From Rhodospirillaceae bacterium (lineage in GTDB: Bacteria > Pseudomonadota > Alphaproteobacteria > Rhodospirillales > JABHCV01), in assembly GCA_013204045.1 (NCBI GenBank), contig JABMOQ010000170.1, positions 1 to 43,765 of the forward strand: 43,765 nt of DNA, read 5' to 3'. Positions 8,280-17,506 of the stretch are shown piece by piece (the first letter of the stretch is position 1; each line of letters begins with the position of its first letter). Position numbers and translations under genes: made by a program. The notes under the pieces are model-generated. The model searched no databases and had not been told where the DNA came from. It saw nothing but the letters and a program-made list of their open reading frames with translations.

Positions 8280-8803
8280 TGGCCCCCAATAAACATTTTA
8301 TGATCGGCCTGATAACCGCCGTCGGGGTCATGGCGATTGACCAGTTTACGAAATGGTGGATCATCGTTGACGTCATGCAGCCGCCCCGGATCATCCCTGT
8401 GACACCATTTTTCAATCTTGTCCTGGGCTGGAATCGCGGCGTCAGTTTTGGCTTGTTCAACACAAACTCGCCGATAAACCAGTGGCTGCTACCCGGTCTG
8501 GCGCTGGCTATTTCCGCGGCCTTGCTGGTCTGGATGTGGCGGGTCGAAAACAGGCTGCTGGCCGTTTCCATCGGGCTGATTGTCGGCGGTGCCATCGGCA
8601 ACGTCATAGATCGCTTCAGATATGGCGCGGTCGCCGATTTTCTCGATTTCCATATGGCCGGGGTACATTGGCCTGCTTTCAATGCCGCAGACTCAGCTAT
8701 TACCATCGGTGCCATCTTTCTTGTGCTTGATTCCTTGTTTGGAGACGCCGAAAGGCATAAAAAAGAGGATGAAACCAGCGGAACGATAAATGACGAAGAA
8801 TAA
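8279..8803 (+). CDS. lspA: Lipoprotein signal peptidase (signal peptidase II)
   Basis: Inner-membrane aspartyl protease that removes the signal peptide of prolipoproteins after lipidation. Four hydrophobic segments are visible. The catalytic aspartates are D120 (in AVADFLDFH) and D138 (in FNAADSAI), with the family segment GGAIGNVIDR before them. The GTG at 8279 overlaps the ileS TAG and gives 174 residues; an ATG at 8300 would give 167 residues and is also possible. Its 3' end overlaps the next gene, itself a lipoprotein and so a substrate of this enzyme, by 14 bp. Confidence 0.96.
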   Translation: MAPNKHFMIGLITAVGVMAIDQFTKWWIIVDVMQPPRIIPVTPFFNLVLGWNRGVSFGLFNTNSPINQWLLPGLALAISAALLVWMWRVENRLLAVSIGLIVGGAIGNVIDRFRYGAVADFLDFHMAGVHWPAFNAADSAITIGAIFLVLDSLFGDAERHKKEDETSGTINDEE

Positions 8804-9407
8804 ACACCAACTGATTGCCGTAGTAACCGTGTGTCTGTCTGTGCTTGGCGCATGTACGGGGGAACGCGGCGTGTTTGGTGAAGATAAAAAGGCACCGGAC
8901 GAATTTGCCGTTTATTCCCGTGCGCCCCTCAGCCTGCCGCCTGAATTTGGCCTCAGGCCGCCGCAACCGGGCGCCACGCGACCCCAGGTGGTGGCCCCGC
9001 GCAACGACGCCAAGGAAGCGCTTCTGAGCAGCGGCGGCAACCCTGCCGGTCAGCCCCCGCCGCCGCCCGTGCAAGGGAATGAAACCCTTAGCCCGGGCAT
9101 GATTGCCCTGATCAAAAACGCTGGTGGCGACAAGGCTGAGCCTAATATTCGCGCCCTCGTCAACAGCGAAACAACCAGCCTTTCCAGCAGTGATGACTTT
9201 ACGGATTCAATTCTTTTCTGGCGTGACGGGAAAGCCCTTAAAGGGGCCGTTATCGATCCGGTCGCCGAAGAGAGGCGGATCCGCAACAAGCAGGCGACGA
9301 GCGGCTCCATCGAAGAGGGGGGGGCGATTATCCAGCGACGGGAAAGAGGCGGGGGAACGACAAGCCGAGGCGACGGAAAGGGATTCTGGGAAAGCCTTTT
9401 CGATTAA
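8790..9407 (+). CDS. DUF3035-family lipoprotein
   Basis: The 205-residue protein has a lipoprotein signal sequence with lipobox LGAC, lipidated Cys at residue 22. The segment PDEFAVYSRAPLSLPPEFGLRPPQ is the hallmark of the DUF3035 family of alphaproteobacterial lipoproteins. The rest is rich in Pro, Gly and Arg and probably disordered, ending GFWESLFD. Its function is not established. It overlaps lspA and precedes two M16 protease genes, a conserved order that suggests an envelope role. Confidence 0.8.
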   Translation: MTKNKHQLIAVVTVCLSVLGACTGERGVFGEDKKAPDEFAVYSRAPLSLPPEFGLRPPQPGATRPQVVAPRNDAKEALLSSGGNPAGQPPPPPVQGNETLSPGMIALIKNAGGDKAEPNIRALVNSETTSLSSSDDFTDSILFWRDGKALKGAVIDPVAEERRIRNKQATSGSIEEGGAIIQRRERGGGTTSRGDGKGFWESLFD

Positions 9408-9442
9408 TTGGTTCTTGAAATCTCCAGCAACGGTATTTTTAA

Positions 9443-10828
9443 ATGATGGCCTTCCCGGCTTTTTACTTACGCGCCCTAAGAACTTTATTCGTGCCGCTTT
9501 TGCTGGCGCTCATCCCCCCGGCATCCGCCGCCGACGGTGTTTTCAGGCCCGAAACCTTTACCCTTGATAACGGCATGCGGGTGGTCGTCGTTTCCAATCA
9601 CCGGGTACCTGTGGTCACCCATATGGTCTGGTATAAGGTCGGTTCGGCTGACGAGCCGCCGGGCAAGACGGGGGTCGCCCATTTGCTTGAACATCTGATG
9701 TTCAAAGGCACCAAGACACTCGCCTCGGGTGAATTTTCCAAGATTGTGGCCCGCAACGGTGGTTCGGAAAACGCTTTTACGTCGCTTGATTATACGGGCT
9801 ACTACCAGACCGTCGCCGTCGACCGCCTGGAACTGGTGATGGCCATGGAGGCCGATCGCATACGTAATCTGGTGTTTGATCCGAAGGAAGTCGAAACGGA
9901 ACGGTTGGTGGTTCTGGAGGAGCGTCGGCAACGCACGGACAACGATCCAGGATCGGTTTTACGTGAACACGTGAACGCGGCGCTGTACCTGAACTATCCG
10001 TACCGTCACCCCACCATCGGCTGGGAAAATGAAATACGCGCCCTCAACATCGAAGATCTGCGCGCTTTCTATGAAAAGTGGTATGTCCCTGCCAATGCTA
10101 TCTTGGTTGTCGCCGGTGATATCACGGCGGCGGAGTTGAAGCCGCTGGCCGAAAATACATATGGCCGGATTGCCCGGCTGCCCGCGCCGACGGCCGGGGA
10201 AACCCGGAATCGTCCGGCGGAACCCCCGCAAAAGGCATCGCGGCGCATCGAGCTTCAGGACCCGCGCGTTCGCCAACCATTGTGGAGCCGCACCTATCTG
10301 GCGCCCGGTATGATGACGGGTATTGCCGGAGGGGCGGGAACGGAACATGCCACGGCGCTTGAAATGCTGACCGAGGTTTTTGGCGGCCCCACCGGGCCAC
10401 TGTACCGGGCGTTGGTAATCGATGGAAAATTGGCTGTTTCGGCTGGAATTTCATACGGATCGGGCGGTCTGGGCCCGTCGCGACTGGTTTTCTATGCCTC
10501 GCCCCGACCCGGGGTGACCATGGCCGATCTGGAGGCGGCCATGGAGGCGGAAATTGAAAAGCTGCTGAAGGACGGGGTCGACGCCGACCGGATCAGGCGC
10601 GCCAAGATTCACATGAAGGCAGAATCCGTCTATGCCCGAGATTCCCTGAGCACCGGCGCCCGCATCTTGGGGGCGGCGTTGGCTTCAGGCCAGTCGATTG
10701 CCGATGTAGAGGGGTGGCCGGAGCGCATCGATGCCGTTACCCCCCAGGCGGTCAATGCGGCGGCCCGGGCCGTCATTCAGGGCCAACCATCGGTAACCTC
10801 ATTATTGCTGCCGGACGGGAAGGAATAG
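9443..10828 (+). CDS. M16-family zinc metallopeptidase, catalytic subunit type, exported
   Basis: The 461-residue protein begins with a signal peptide (hydrophobic stretch ending PPASAADG). The inverted zinc motif HLLEH lies at residues 80-84, and the distal Glu is in VETERLVVLEERR. The C-terminal half carries the second pitrilysin-like domain (GGPTGPLYRALV). It is followed after 3 bp by a homologue lacking the zinc motif. Such pairs act as heterodimers, like mitochondrial processing peptidase or bacterial PqqF-type pairs, probably in the periplasm. The substrate is unknown. Confidence 0.9.
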   Translation: MMAFPAFYLRALRTLFVPLLLALIPPASAADGVFRPETFTLDNGMRVVVVSNHRVPVVTHMVWYKVGSADEPPGKTGVAHLLEHLMFKGTKTLASGEFSKIVARNGGSENAFTSLDYTGYYQTVAVDRLELVMAMEADRIRNLVFDPKEVETERLVVLEERRQRTDNDPGSVLREHVNAALYLNYPYRHPTIGWENEIRALNIEDLRAFYEKWYVPANAILVVAGDITAAELKPLAENTYGRIARLPAPTAGETRNRPAEPPQKASRRIELQDPRVRQPLWSRTYLAPGMMTGIAGGAGTEHATALEMLTEVFGGPTGPLYRALVIDGKLAVSAGISYGSGGLGPSRLVFYASPRPGVTMADLEAAMEAEIEKLLKDGVDADRIRRAKIHMKAESVYARDSLSTGARILGAALASGQSIADVEGWPERIDAVTPQAVNAAARAVIQGQPSVTSLLLPDGKE

Positions 10829-10831
10829 ACG

Positions 10832-12178
10832 ATGGGTCCGTTAAGGCTTGTATTCATATTCGCCGCGTTTGCCGCCGTATTCGTGGCAGGCGGTGTAGGG
10901 GCCTCAAACGCAACCAAGAAAACCGTTCATGTGGAACGGGTTATCAGCCCCGGCGGTATCGAGGCATGGCTGGTCAGCGACCGGACCAACCCGATCATTG
11001 CCGTGCAATTTGCCTTTCGTGGCGGCGCATCACTTGATCCGTCTGGCAAGGAAGGGCTGGCGCGGATGGCGGCATCCTTGCTCGACGAAGGGGCCGGCGA
11101 TCTGGATAGCCAGGCTTTTCAGCGGCGGCTCGAAGATGATGCCATCACCCTTCGCTTCAGTACCCGGCGCGACACCTTTACCGGACAGGTTGGAACACTG
11201 ACCGAAAACCGGGCCGAGGCCTTTGATCTGTTGCGGCTGTCCCTGACCGCGCCGCGATTTGATACGGAACCGGTCGGCCGAATTCGTTCCCAGCTTCTGG
11301 CCAATCTTCGCAGTGAGCTTGAGGATCCGGATGTGGTTGCCGGACTCGCCATGTCGGCAGCCCTGTTCCCCGGGCATCCCTATGGCCGCCCGGTCGATGG
11401 TACGCGAGAATCCATTGAGGCAATCACCTCAGGCGATCTCAAGGATTTTTTCAAAGAACGGTTGGCCTTGGACAACCTTGTCATTGGTGTGGTTGGCGAT
11501 ATTGGGGCGGCAGAACTGGGGCGACAATTGGATATGACCTTCGACGGTCTGCCGAAAAAAGCAAAGCCCTATAAAATAGATGATGTGATGCCGCGCGTGA
11601 GCGGCGCCACCAGCGTCATCCGGATGGACGTGCCGCAAAGCGCCATCGTCTTCGCGCAGGCGGGAGTCAGTCGTGACCACCCGGATTTCTTCCCGGCCTA
11701 CGTGCTCAACCATATTCTGGGTGGCGGTGGCTTTACATCCCGACTCTACGATCAGATTCGGGAAAAACGCGGCTTGGCTTATTCCATCGGCAGTTATCTG
11801 TATCCGCTGGACCATTCCGCCCTGATTCTCGGATCAGCCGGAACCGCCAACAAAAGTACTGGCGAGACCTTGAAGGTGCTGAAGGAAGAATGGCAGAAGA
11901 TGGCTGAAAAAGGCACAACGCAAGAGGAGCTAAACGACGCCAAAACGTATTTGACCGGCTCCTACCCGTTGCGCTTTACGTCCAGCGACCGGATCGCCTC
12001 GATCCTTGTGGCCATGCAGCTTGATGATCTGGGGATTGATTATCTGGACCGGCGCAACGGCTATATCGAGGCGGTGACCCTCGAAGCGGTCAACGAGCTT
12101 GCCGGCCATCTGATCGATGTGGATAAACTGACGGTGGTCGTCGTCGGCAAGCCGGCCGGGGTTGTCTCGCTACCCTGA
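10832..12178 (+). CDS. M16-family peptidase, non-catalytic partner, exported
   Basis: The 448-residue protein starts with a signal peptide (FAAFAAVFVAGGVGA). It aligns with the M16 fold from FRGGASLDPSGKEGLARM, but where the zinc motif HxxEH should stand it has ARMAASLLDE, so the metal ligands are missing. It keeps the C-terminal substrate-binding Arg-Tyr region (GGGGFTSRLYDQIREKRGLAYS). This division of labour is the known one for tandem M16 genes. The gene follows its catalytic partner after 3 bp. Confidence 0.9.
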   Translation: MGPLRLVFIFAAFAAVFVAGGVGASNATKKTVHVERVISPGGIEAWLVSDRTNPIIAVQFAFRGGASLDPSGKEGLARMAASLLDEGAGDLDSQAFQRRLEDDAITLRFSTRRDTFTGQVGTLTENRAEAFDLLRLSLTAPRFDTEPVGRIRSQLLANLRSELEDPDVVAGLAMSAALFPGHPYGRPVDGTRESIEAITSGDLKDFFKERLALDNLVIGVVGDIGAAELGRQLDMTFDGLPKKAKPYKIDDVMPRVSGATSVIRMDVPQSAIVFAQAGVSRDHPDFFPAYVLNHILGGGGFTSRLYDQIREKRGLAYSIGSYLYPLDHSALILGSAGTANKSTGETLKVLKEEWQKMAEKGTTQEELNDAKTYLTGSYPLRFTSSDRIASILVAMQLDDLGIDYLDRRNGYIEAVTLEAVNELAGHLIDVDKLTVVVVGKPAGVVSLP

Positions 12179-12191
12179 ACGGCAGGGTTTT
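12173..12191 (+). terminator. Weak intrinsic terminator candidate after the M16 pair
   Basis: CCCTG (12173-12177) and CAGGG (12183-12187) can pair over a 5-base loop, followed by four T residues. The stem is only 5 bp and includes part of the stop codon. It would act between the M16 genes and pgi, so at most partial termination is expected. Confidence 0.3.
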
Positions 12192-12262
12192 CCCCCTTTC
12201 GCCATCCTGCGGCGTCTGTGTTAAGGTCTGACGGATTCTTTATTTCGGGATTTTGTTCATTC

Positions 12263-13573
12263 ATGCTTTACCGGCACGACACTGAAAATTGCTTCGCATC
12301 GGCGATCGGCGATCAGGGCTTGAGCGATGATGAGTTTGCATCCGTCCTCGATGAAGCGGCGACGGCGCTGGAAAATATAAAGGCGGATTATCGCTCTGGT
12401 GCGTTGCCGATGTTGTCGCTGGCCGAAGCCAAGGCCGATCTTGAGGGTTTAAAACTGGTCGCCGAGCGCTGCCGCCGGGATTTTGATAACGTCGTCGTCC
12501 TCGGTACCGGCGGTTCCAGCCTCGGCGGGCATACGCTTTGTTCCTTGGCCGATATCGGCTTCGGGCCGGAAGACGGATCGCCCCGTATCTATTTCATCGA
12601 TAACGTTGACCCCAACACCTTTGAAACCCTGTTCGGGCGGATCGGCCTTGTCCGTACCGGGTTCATCGTCATTTCCAAATCCGGCGGTACCGCCGAAACC
12701 GTAGCTCAATTTGTTGTCTGTCTGGATGCCTTGAACAGGGGCGTTGGCAAGGCAGCGGTAGCCGAACAGGTTATCGTCATTACTGAGCCTGGCGACAACC
12801 CGCTACGCCGTCTGGCCAGCAAGTGGGGGACACTAATCCTCGATCACGATCCCGAAGTGGGCGGACGTTATTCTGTGTTGTCACTGGTCGGCTTGCTGCC
12901 GGCGATGATTGCGGGCCTCGATGCCGCCGCCGTCCGCGCCGGCGCGGCAGATGTGCTGATGCGGGCCATGGAAGCCAATGCTCCCGGTGATTGTGAAGCG
13001 GCCGTCGGCGCTGCTATCGGTATTGGACTGCTCAGGCACCACGGCGCGGCGAGCACGGTACTGATGCCTTATGCGGATCGCCTGTCGATTTTCGGACTCT
13101 GGTTTCAACAGTTGTGGGCTGAAAGCCTGGGCAAAGACGGCACCGGCACGACGCCGATCCGGGCCATGGGAACCCGCGATCAGCACAGCCAGATGCAGCT
13201 GTATCTGGATGGCCCGCGGGACAAGATGTTTACCCTGGTGATGCTGGATGTGGCCGATTCCGGTCGCCCCGTTTGCTCGGGCGATTCATGTGACGAAGCA
13301 CTGGATTATCTGACCGGTCGCTCTATGGGCGATCTGTTGGCTGCTGAACAAACGGCGACGGCGGCAACCCTAGCCGCCAATGGCTGCCCGATTCGGGTGA
13401 TCACCATTCAGGAATTAAACGAGAAAACACTTGGCGGGCTGTTGATGCATTTCATGCTGGAAACCATGGTTGCGGCACGTCTGCTCGGCATCAATGCCTT
13501 TGACCAGCCTGCCGTCGAGGAGGGCAAGGATCGCACCCGGCGCTATCTGGCTAATATGAGGTTGCCGGAATGA
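12263..13573 (+). CDS. pgi: Glucose-6-phosphate isomerase (short form)
   Basis: Interconverts glucose 6-phosphate and fructose 6-phosphate in sugar metabolism. The sugar-phosphate binding segment [12 protein letters not shown], then [10 protein letters not shown], then [16 protein letters not shown] are the SIS-domain and active-site signatures of the family. With the ATG at 12263 the protein is 436 residues, closer to the shorter bacterial forms than to the roughly 550-residue E. coli enzyme. An in-frame start at 12218 would add 15 residues but has no better ribosome-binding site. The stop overlaps mutL by ATGA. Confidence 0.93.
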   Translation: MLYRHDTENCFASAIGDQGLSDDEFASVLDEAATALENIKADYRSGALPMLSLAEAKADLEGLKLVAERCRRDFDNVVVLGTGGSSLGGHTLCSLADIGFGPEDGSPRIYFIDNVDPNTFETLFGRIGLVRTGFIVISKSGGTAETVAQFVVCLDALNRGVGKAAVAEQVIVITEPGDNPLRRLASKWGTLILDHDPEVGGRYSVLSLVGLLPAMIAGLDAAAVRAGAADVLMRAMEANAPGDCEAAVGAAIGIGLLRHHGAASTVLMPYADRLSIFGLWFQQLWAESLGKDGTGTTPIRAMGTRDQHSQMQLYLDGPRDKMFTLVMLDVADSGRPVCSGDSCDEALDYLTGRSMGDLLAAEQTATAATLAANGCPIRVITIQELNEKTLGGLLMHFMLETMVAARLLGINAFDQPAVEEGKDRTRRYLANMRLPE

Positions 13574-15366
13574 CAATCCGCCGTTTGCCGGAAACCATCA
13601 TTAACCGCATTGCCGCCGGCGAGGTTGTCGAGCGACCGGCTTCGGCGGTTAAGGAACTGGTCGAAAATGCCATAGATGCCGGGGCGTCGCGCATAGACGT
13701 GGTGGTTAGGGACGGTGGCCGGGCCCTGATTTCTGTTGTCGATAACGGTCGGGGCATGATGGCCGATGATCTGACCCTGGCGATGATGCGGCACGCCACA
13801 TCGAAATTACCTGAAGATGATCTTTTCAACATCTCGAGTCTTGGGTTCAGGGGCGAGGCGCTGGCTTCGATCGGTGCCGTAAGCCGCATGACCCTGACCA
13901 GTCGTCAGCAAGGGGCCGCTGAGGCCTGGAGTCTCTCCGTTGAGGGCGGAAAAATTGGCACCCTACAACCGGCGGCGCACCCGCCGGGCACCCGTGTTGA
14001 AATTTGCGATCTTTTCTATGCCACCCCGGTGCGTTTGAAGTTTTTGAAAACTGCGCGTACGGAACTTGACCACATCAACGATGCTATCAAACGCCTTGCC
14101 ATGTCCCATGAGGATATCGGTTTTTCCCTGAGTGACGGCGAACGGCACCTGATTCGGCTGGAGCCTTCCAGCGGAGATCTTCTCGATCAGCGAATAAAAC
14201 GCCTTGGTGCCGTCATGGGCCGGGAATTTGCCGATAACGCCATCCCTATCGATGCCGAACGGGAGGGCGCCCGACTCACCGGATACGCCGGATTGCCGAC
14301 CCTCAACCGTGGCAATACCGCAAAGCAGTTCCTGTTCGTCAACGACCGCCCGGTTCGTGACAAGCTGCTGTATGGCGCTTTGCGTGGGGCATACAGGGAA
14401 TTTCTGGCGTCCGACCGCCATCCGCTGGTCGCCCTGTTCCTGGATTTGCCGGCAGATATGGTCGATATCAATGTTCATCCGGCCAAGGCCGAGGTCCGTT
14501 TCCGAGATGCCGCCATGGTGCGAGGCCTGATTGTTGGCGCCGTCAGGCACGCATTGGCCGGGGCCGGACATCGGGCCTCGACGACGGTTGCCAGCGCCGC
14601 CCTTGGGGCTGTGCATGCGTCGGGCCTGTCGTTGGGCGGTGGGATGTCCGGCACAGGATATTCACAATCCATACCCGGCGAATTGGCCGAACAGGCAGCG
14701 GAGTTCTACCGGCCGCTGGCGGGATTGGACGGGCCGCCGTCGGCGCCCAGTGTCGTCATGGAAAATGCCGAAGAGCCGGCTAGCGATTTTCCGCTTGGCG
14801 TCGCCCGCGCCCAGCTGCACGAAACGTACATCGTCGCCCAGACGGTGGACGGAATCGTTATCGTTGACCAGCACGCCGCCCATGAACGGCTTGTTCACGA
14901 ACGAATCAAGCGCGGCATTGAAGAAGGAGGCGTCAACCGGCAGGGACTGTTGATTCCCGAAGTGGTGGAACTGGAAGAAATGTCGGTTGCACGTATCGAG
15001 GCCCATGGCGCCGAGCTGCTGGAACTGGGCCTGGCGGTGGAATCTTTTGGCCCCGGCGCCGTCGTCGTGCGCGAGATTCCGGCCCTGCTTGGTGAATGCG
15101 ATGTCCAGGGGCTGGTCCGCGACCTGGCGGATGACCTGGCAGAAAGCGCCGATGCGTTGACCCTTAAAGAGCGACTTGGCGACGTGGCGGCAACCATGGC
15201 CTGCCACGGCAGCGTCCGGGCCGGGCGGCGGCTCAATGGAGCTGAAATGAACGCCCTGTTGCGCGAGATGGAGGCAACTCCCCATTCCGGTCAATGCAGT
15301 CACGGCAGGCCGACTTATGTAGAACTCAAACTGGTCGACATCGAAAAACTTTTCGGACGGCGTTAA
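13570..15366 (+). CDS. mutL: DNA mismatch repair protein MutL (with endonuclease motif)
   Basis: The 598-residue protein links MutS recognition to strand removal. The N-terminal GHKL ATPase motifs are complete ([24 protein letters not shown]). The C-terminal domain has [12 protein letters not shown] near residue 434, which fits DQHA-x2-E-x4-E of nicking-competent MutL. The metal-binding [12 protein letters not shown] and GQCSHGRPT segments near the end also agree. It should therefore be an endonuclease, as in bacteria without MutH. It starts in a 4-bp overlap with pgi and is followed after 1 bp by the next gene. Confidence 0.96.
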   Translation: MTIRRLPETIINRIAAGEVVERPASAVKELVENAIDAGASRIDVVVRDGGRALISVVDNGRGMMADDLTLAMMRHATSKLPEDDLFNISSLGFRGEALASIGAVSRMTLTSRQQGAAEAWSLSVEGGKIGTLQPAAHPPGTRVEICDLFYATPVRLKFLKTARTELDHINDAIKRLAMSHEDIGFSLSDGERHLIRLEPSSGDLLDQRIKRLGAVMGREFADNAIPIDAEREGARLTGYAGLPTLNRGNTAKQFLFVNDRPVRDKLLYGALRGAYREFLASDRHPLVALFLDLPADMVDINVHPAKAEVRFRDAAMVRGLIVGAVRHALAGAGHRASTTVASAALGAVHASGLSLGGGMSGTGYSQSIPGELAEQAAEFYRPLAGLDGPPSAPSVVMENAEEPASDFPLGVARAQLHETYIVAQTVDGIVIVDQHAAHERLVHERIKRGIEEGGVNRQGLLIPEVVELEEMSVARIEAHGAELLELGLAVESFGPGAVVVREIPALLGECDVQGLVRDLADDLAESADALTLKERLGDVAATMACHGSVRAGRRLNGAEMNALLREMEATPHSGQCSHGRPTYVELKLVDIEKLFGRR

Positions 15367-15367
15367 G

Positions 15368-16174
15368 ATGCTGGTCGAGGCATTCCGGCATCTGATTACG
15401 CCGTGTCCACGCCATCTGCGCCGTATGGATTACCTGAAGGAAGCGATTGGCCTGAAGGCGCGCTATGGGCGCAACCGAGATGCCTGGGCGCCGCACTTAG
15501 GCGAAAGCCGCGAACTGATTGCCAGCGCAGCGGATATGTGTGCGGGCGGCGGTCGGGCCGTTGTTATTGGTTCAGGACTGCTGCTCGATATTCCACTGGA
15601 CGTTCTGTGTCGGCGTTTTGCCGACGTGGTGTTGGTCGATATCCTGCATATGCCAGAGGCCCGCAAGGCGGCGGCAAAATATCCGAACGTGTTATTTGAT
15701 CAACGGGACGTCACCGGCATTGTCGAGCCCCTGTATAGACAGGTTGTGGATGGCGTGGCGGCGGATATTCCAGCAGTTGCCTATCTTCCCCTTCAGGGCG
15801 CCGATCTGGTTGTTTCGTCAAATATTCTGAGCCAGTTGCCGATCCGGCCTTCGTTATTCGCAGGCCGGGCAAAAATACATTCGGCTCAGGCCATGGACAC
15901 ACTCGCCCGCCGGGTGATCGAAAAACATTTGGATGCCCTTGCTGCCTTTCCCGGGGCCGTCTGCCTGATCACCGAAACGCAGCATCAGTGGTCGGATGGG
16001 GAAACCGTGGTTGAAACAAGTGATCCGTTGCTGGGTGTGGATATTCCCGGCGGCCTGCGGCTAAATTCCCGGAAATGGACCTGGGACTTTGCACCCCACC
16101 CGGAGCGCGACCGACGCCTCGATCTCAGGTTCACGGTCGAAGGATTTATGCGTCCAGGAATCGCAGGAACATGA
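15368..16174 (+). CDS. Uncharacterised protein with a class I methyltransferase-like Rossmann fold
   Basis: The 268-residue protein has no family name I can give. AVVIGSGLLLDIPLDVL looks like the SAM-binding loop, DVVLVDILHMPEAR like the acidic end of strand beta-2, and GADLVVSSNILSQLP like motif IV. FPGAVCLITETQHQW would be a later strand. No catalytic residue set is recognised, and the substrate is unknown. It starts 1 bp after mutL and its 3' end overlaps the convergent rsmD gene by 29 bp. Confidence 0.6.
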   Translation: MLVEAFRHLITPCPRHLRRMDYLKEAIGLKARYGRNRDAWAPHLGESRELIASAADMCAGGGRAVVIGSGLLLDIPLDVLCRRFADVVLVDILHMPEARKAAAKYPNVLFDQRDVTGIVEPLYRQVVDGVAADIPAVAYLPLQGADLVVSSNILSQLPIRPSLFAGRAKIHSAQAMDTLARRVIEKHLDALAAFPGAVCLITETQHQWSDGETVVETSDPLLGVDIPGGLRLNSRKWTWDFAPHPERDRRLDLRFTVEGFMRPGIAGT

Positions 16175-16715
16175 TTTTGGCCGCGCCATAGGTGCGTTCG
16201 TCCAGCAATTGATAGCCGGGGGGTATGGGTAGCGTTTCATCGGCAGATATTTCGGCAACGACCATGGCGCCGGGTGCCAGCCAGCCTTTGGCCTCCAGCC
16301 CCATCAGGGCCGGGCCGGTCAATCCGGCGCTATAAGGGGCATCGAGAAACGCCAGGGGCAGCGGCCCGTTGGCGGTGCGTGGCGGCGGTGCCAGCCGGGT
16401 CGCATCGAGCTTCAGGGGCATGATGTTCTGTGCCTCGCCAAGGCTGTCGGCATTTTCACGGGCGAATTTCAGGGCTTCCATGTCGCTATCGATCAGTACA
16501 GCTTTGGCGGCGCCGCGTGACAGCGCCTCCAGCGCCAGCGCCCCGGTGCCGCAGAACACGTCAAGCACGGTAATGCCGTCGAAGCCGTCCCATTCGGTGG
16601 AATGGGCAAGAATATTGAATACGGATTCCCGCGTCCGGTCGGCGGTTGGGCGTAAGCTCCGGCCCTTCGGGGCGGCCAGAGGACGGCCGCGGTGTTTGCC
16701 GCCGACAATTCTCAT
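16146..16715 (-). CDS. rsmD: 16S rRNA (guanine(966)-N2)-methyltransferase
   Basis: The 189-residue class I methyltransferase opens with MRIVGGKHRGRPLAAPKG and has LRPTADRTRESVFNIL, typical of RsmD. The SAM-binding loop is LDVFCGTGALALEALSRGA. The catalytic motif IV, usually D/N-P-P-Y, reads D-A-P-Y here. The start codon overlaps the rluB stop as ATGA, so translation is probably coupled. Together with rluB it forms a small ribosomal-RNA modification operon. Confidence 0.94.
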   Translation of the reverse strand: MRIVGGKHRGRPLAAPKGRSLRPTADRTRESVFNILAHSTEWDGFDGITVLDVFCGTGALALEALSRGAAKAVLIDSDMEALKFARENADSLGEAQNIMPLKLDATRLAPPPRTANGPLPLAFLDAPYSAGLTGPALMGLEAKGWLAPGAMVVAEISADETLPIPPGYQLLDERTYGAAKIMFLRFLDA

Positions 16716-17506
16716 TTACGTGCCTTTTGTGGTTTCTTTTTCGCCCAGCCCTTCTTTTTCTTCATTTGTTTTGCGGGCTCGCCATTGGCGTCGAAAAGTT
16801 CCCTGACAATTTTGGCCGGGACATCGGCAACCGCGCCACGGCTCAGCGTGCCGAGCAGGAACGATCCATAGCCAATGCGGATCAACCGGTTAACTTCAAG
16901 ATCCAGAAGTTCCATAACCTTGCGAATTTCGCGGTTTTTGCCTTCACTCAAAGAAACGGTCAGCCAGGCGTTGGTGCGGGTTTGGCTGTCAAGCCGGGCG
17001 TTGATGGCGCCGTATTGAATGCCGGCGACGGTGACGCCGTCTTTCAAGTCATCGAGCCTTTTTTCATCGACCCGTCCCTTGACCCGGACCCGGTAGCGAC
17101 GCACCCATCCGGTCGATGGCATTTCCATCTTCCTTGCCAGCTCGCCGTCGTTGGTGAGCATAAGCAGGCCTTCGGAGTTGAGATCGAGTCTTCCCACAGA
17201 AATGACCCGGCCCAGTTCCTTTGGCAACCTGGAGAACACGGTCGGTCGGCCCTGGGGGTCGCTGTGGCTGGTCACCAGACCGGCCGGTTTGTGGTAACGC
17301 CAAAGGCGTGTTTCGGATGCTTGCGGCAGCGGTTTGCTATCAACCATAATCGCGTTGCCGGTACCGACAGTGACCGCGGGCGAGGTCAGTATCTTCCCGT
17401 CGACCTTGACCCGTCCGGCTTCAATCCAGCGTTCGGCTTCGCGCCGCGAGCACAACCCGGCGCGGGCCAGCACCTTGGCGATACGTTCCGGTTTATCTTC
17501 GCTCAT
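16712..17506 (-). CDS. rluB: rRNA pseudouridine synthase, RluB/RsuA family
   Basis: The 264-residue protein has an N-terminal S4 RNA-binding domain (RIAKVLARAGLCSRREAERWI) and a RsuA/RluB-type catalytic domain with GRLDLNSEGLLMLTNDG, where the Asp is catalytic. GKNREIRKVMELLDLEVNRLIRIGYG is the conserved C-terminal helix and strand. The last 20 residues are Lys-rich (MKKKKGWAKKKPQK), probably extra RNA contacts. RluB (23S rRNA) is favoured over RsuA (16S) but not settled. It overlaps both neighbours by 4 bp. Confidence 0.9.
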   Translation of the reverse strand: MSEDKPERIAKVLARAGLCSRREAERWIEAGRVKVDGKILTSPAVTVGTGNAIMVDSKPLPQASETRLWRYHKPAGLVTSHSDPQGRPTVFSRLPKELGRVISVGRLDLNSEGLLMLTNDGELARKMEMPSTGWVRRYRVRVKGRVDEKRLDDLKDGVTVAGIQYGAINARLDSQTRTNAWLTVSLSEGKNREIRKVMELLDLEVNRLIRIGYGSFLLGTLSRGAVADVPAKIVRELFDANGEPAKQMKKKKGWAKKKPQKARK

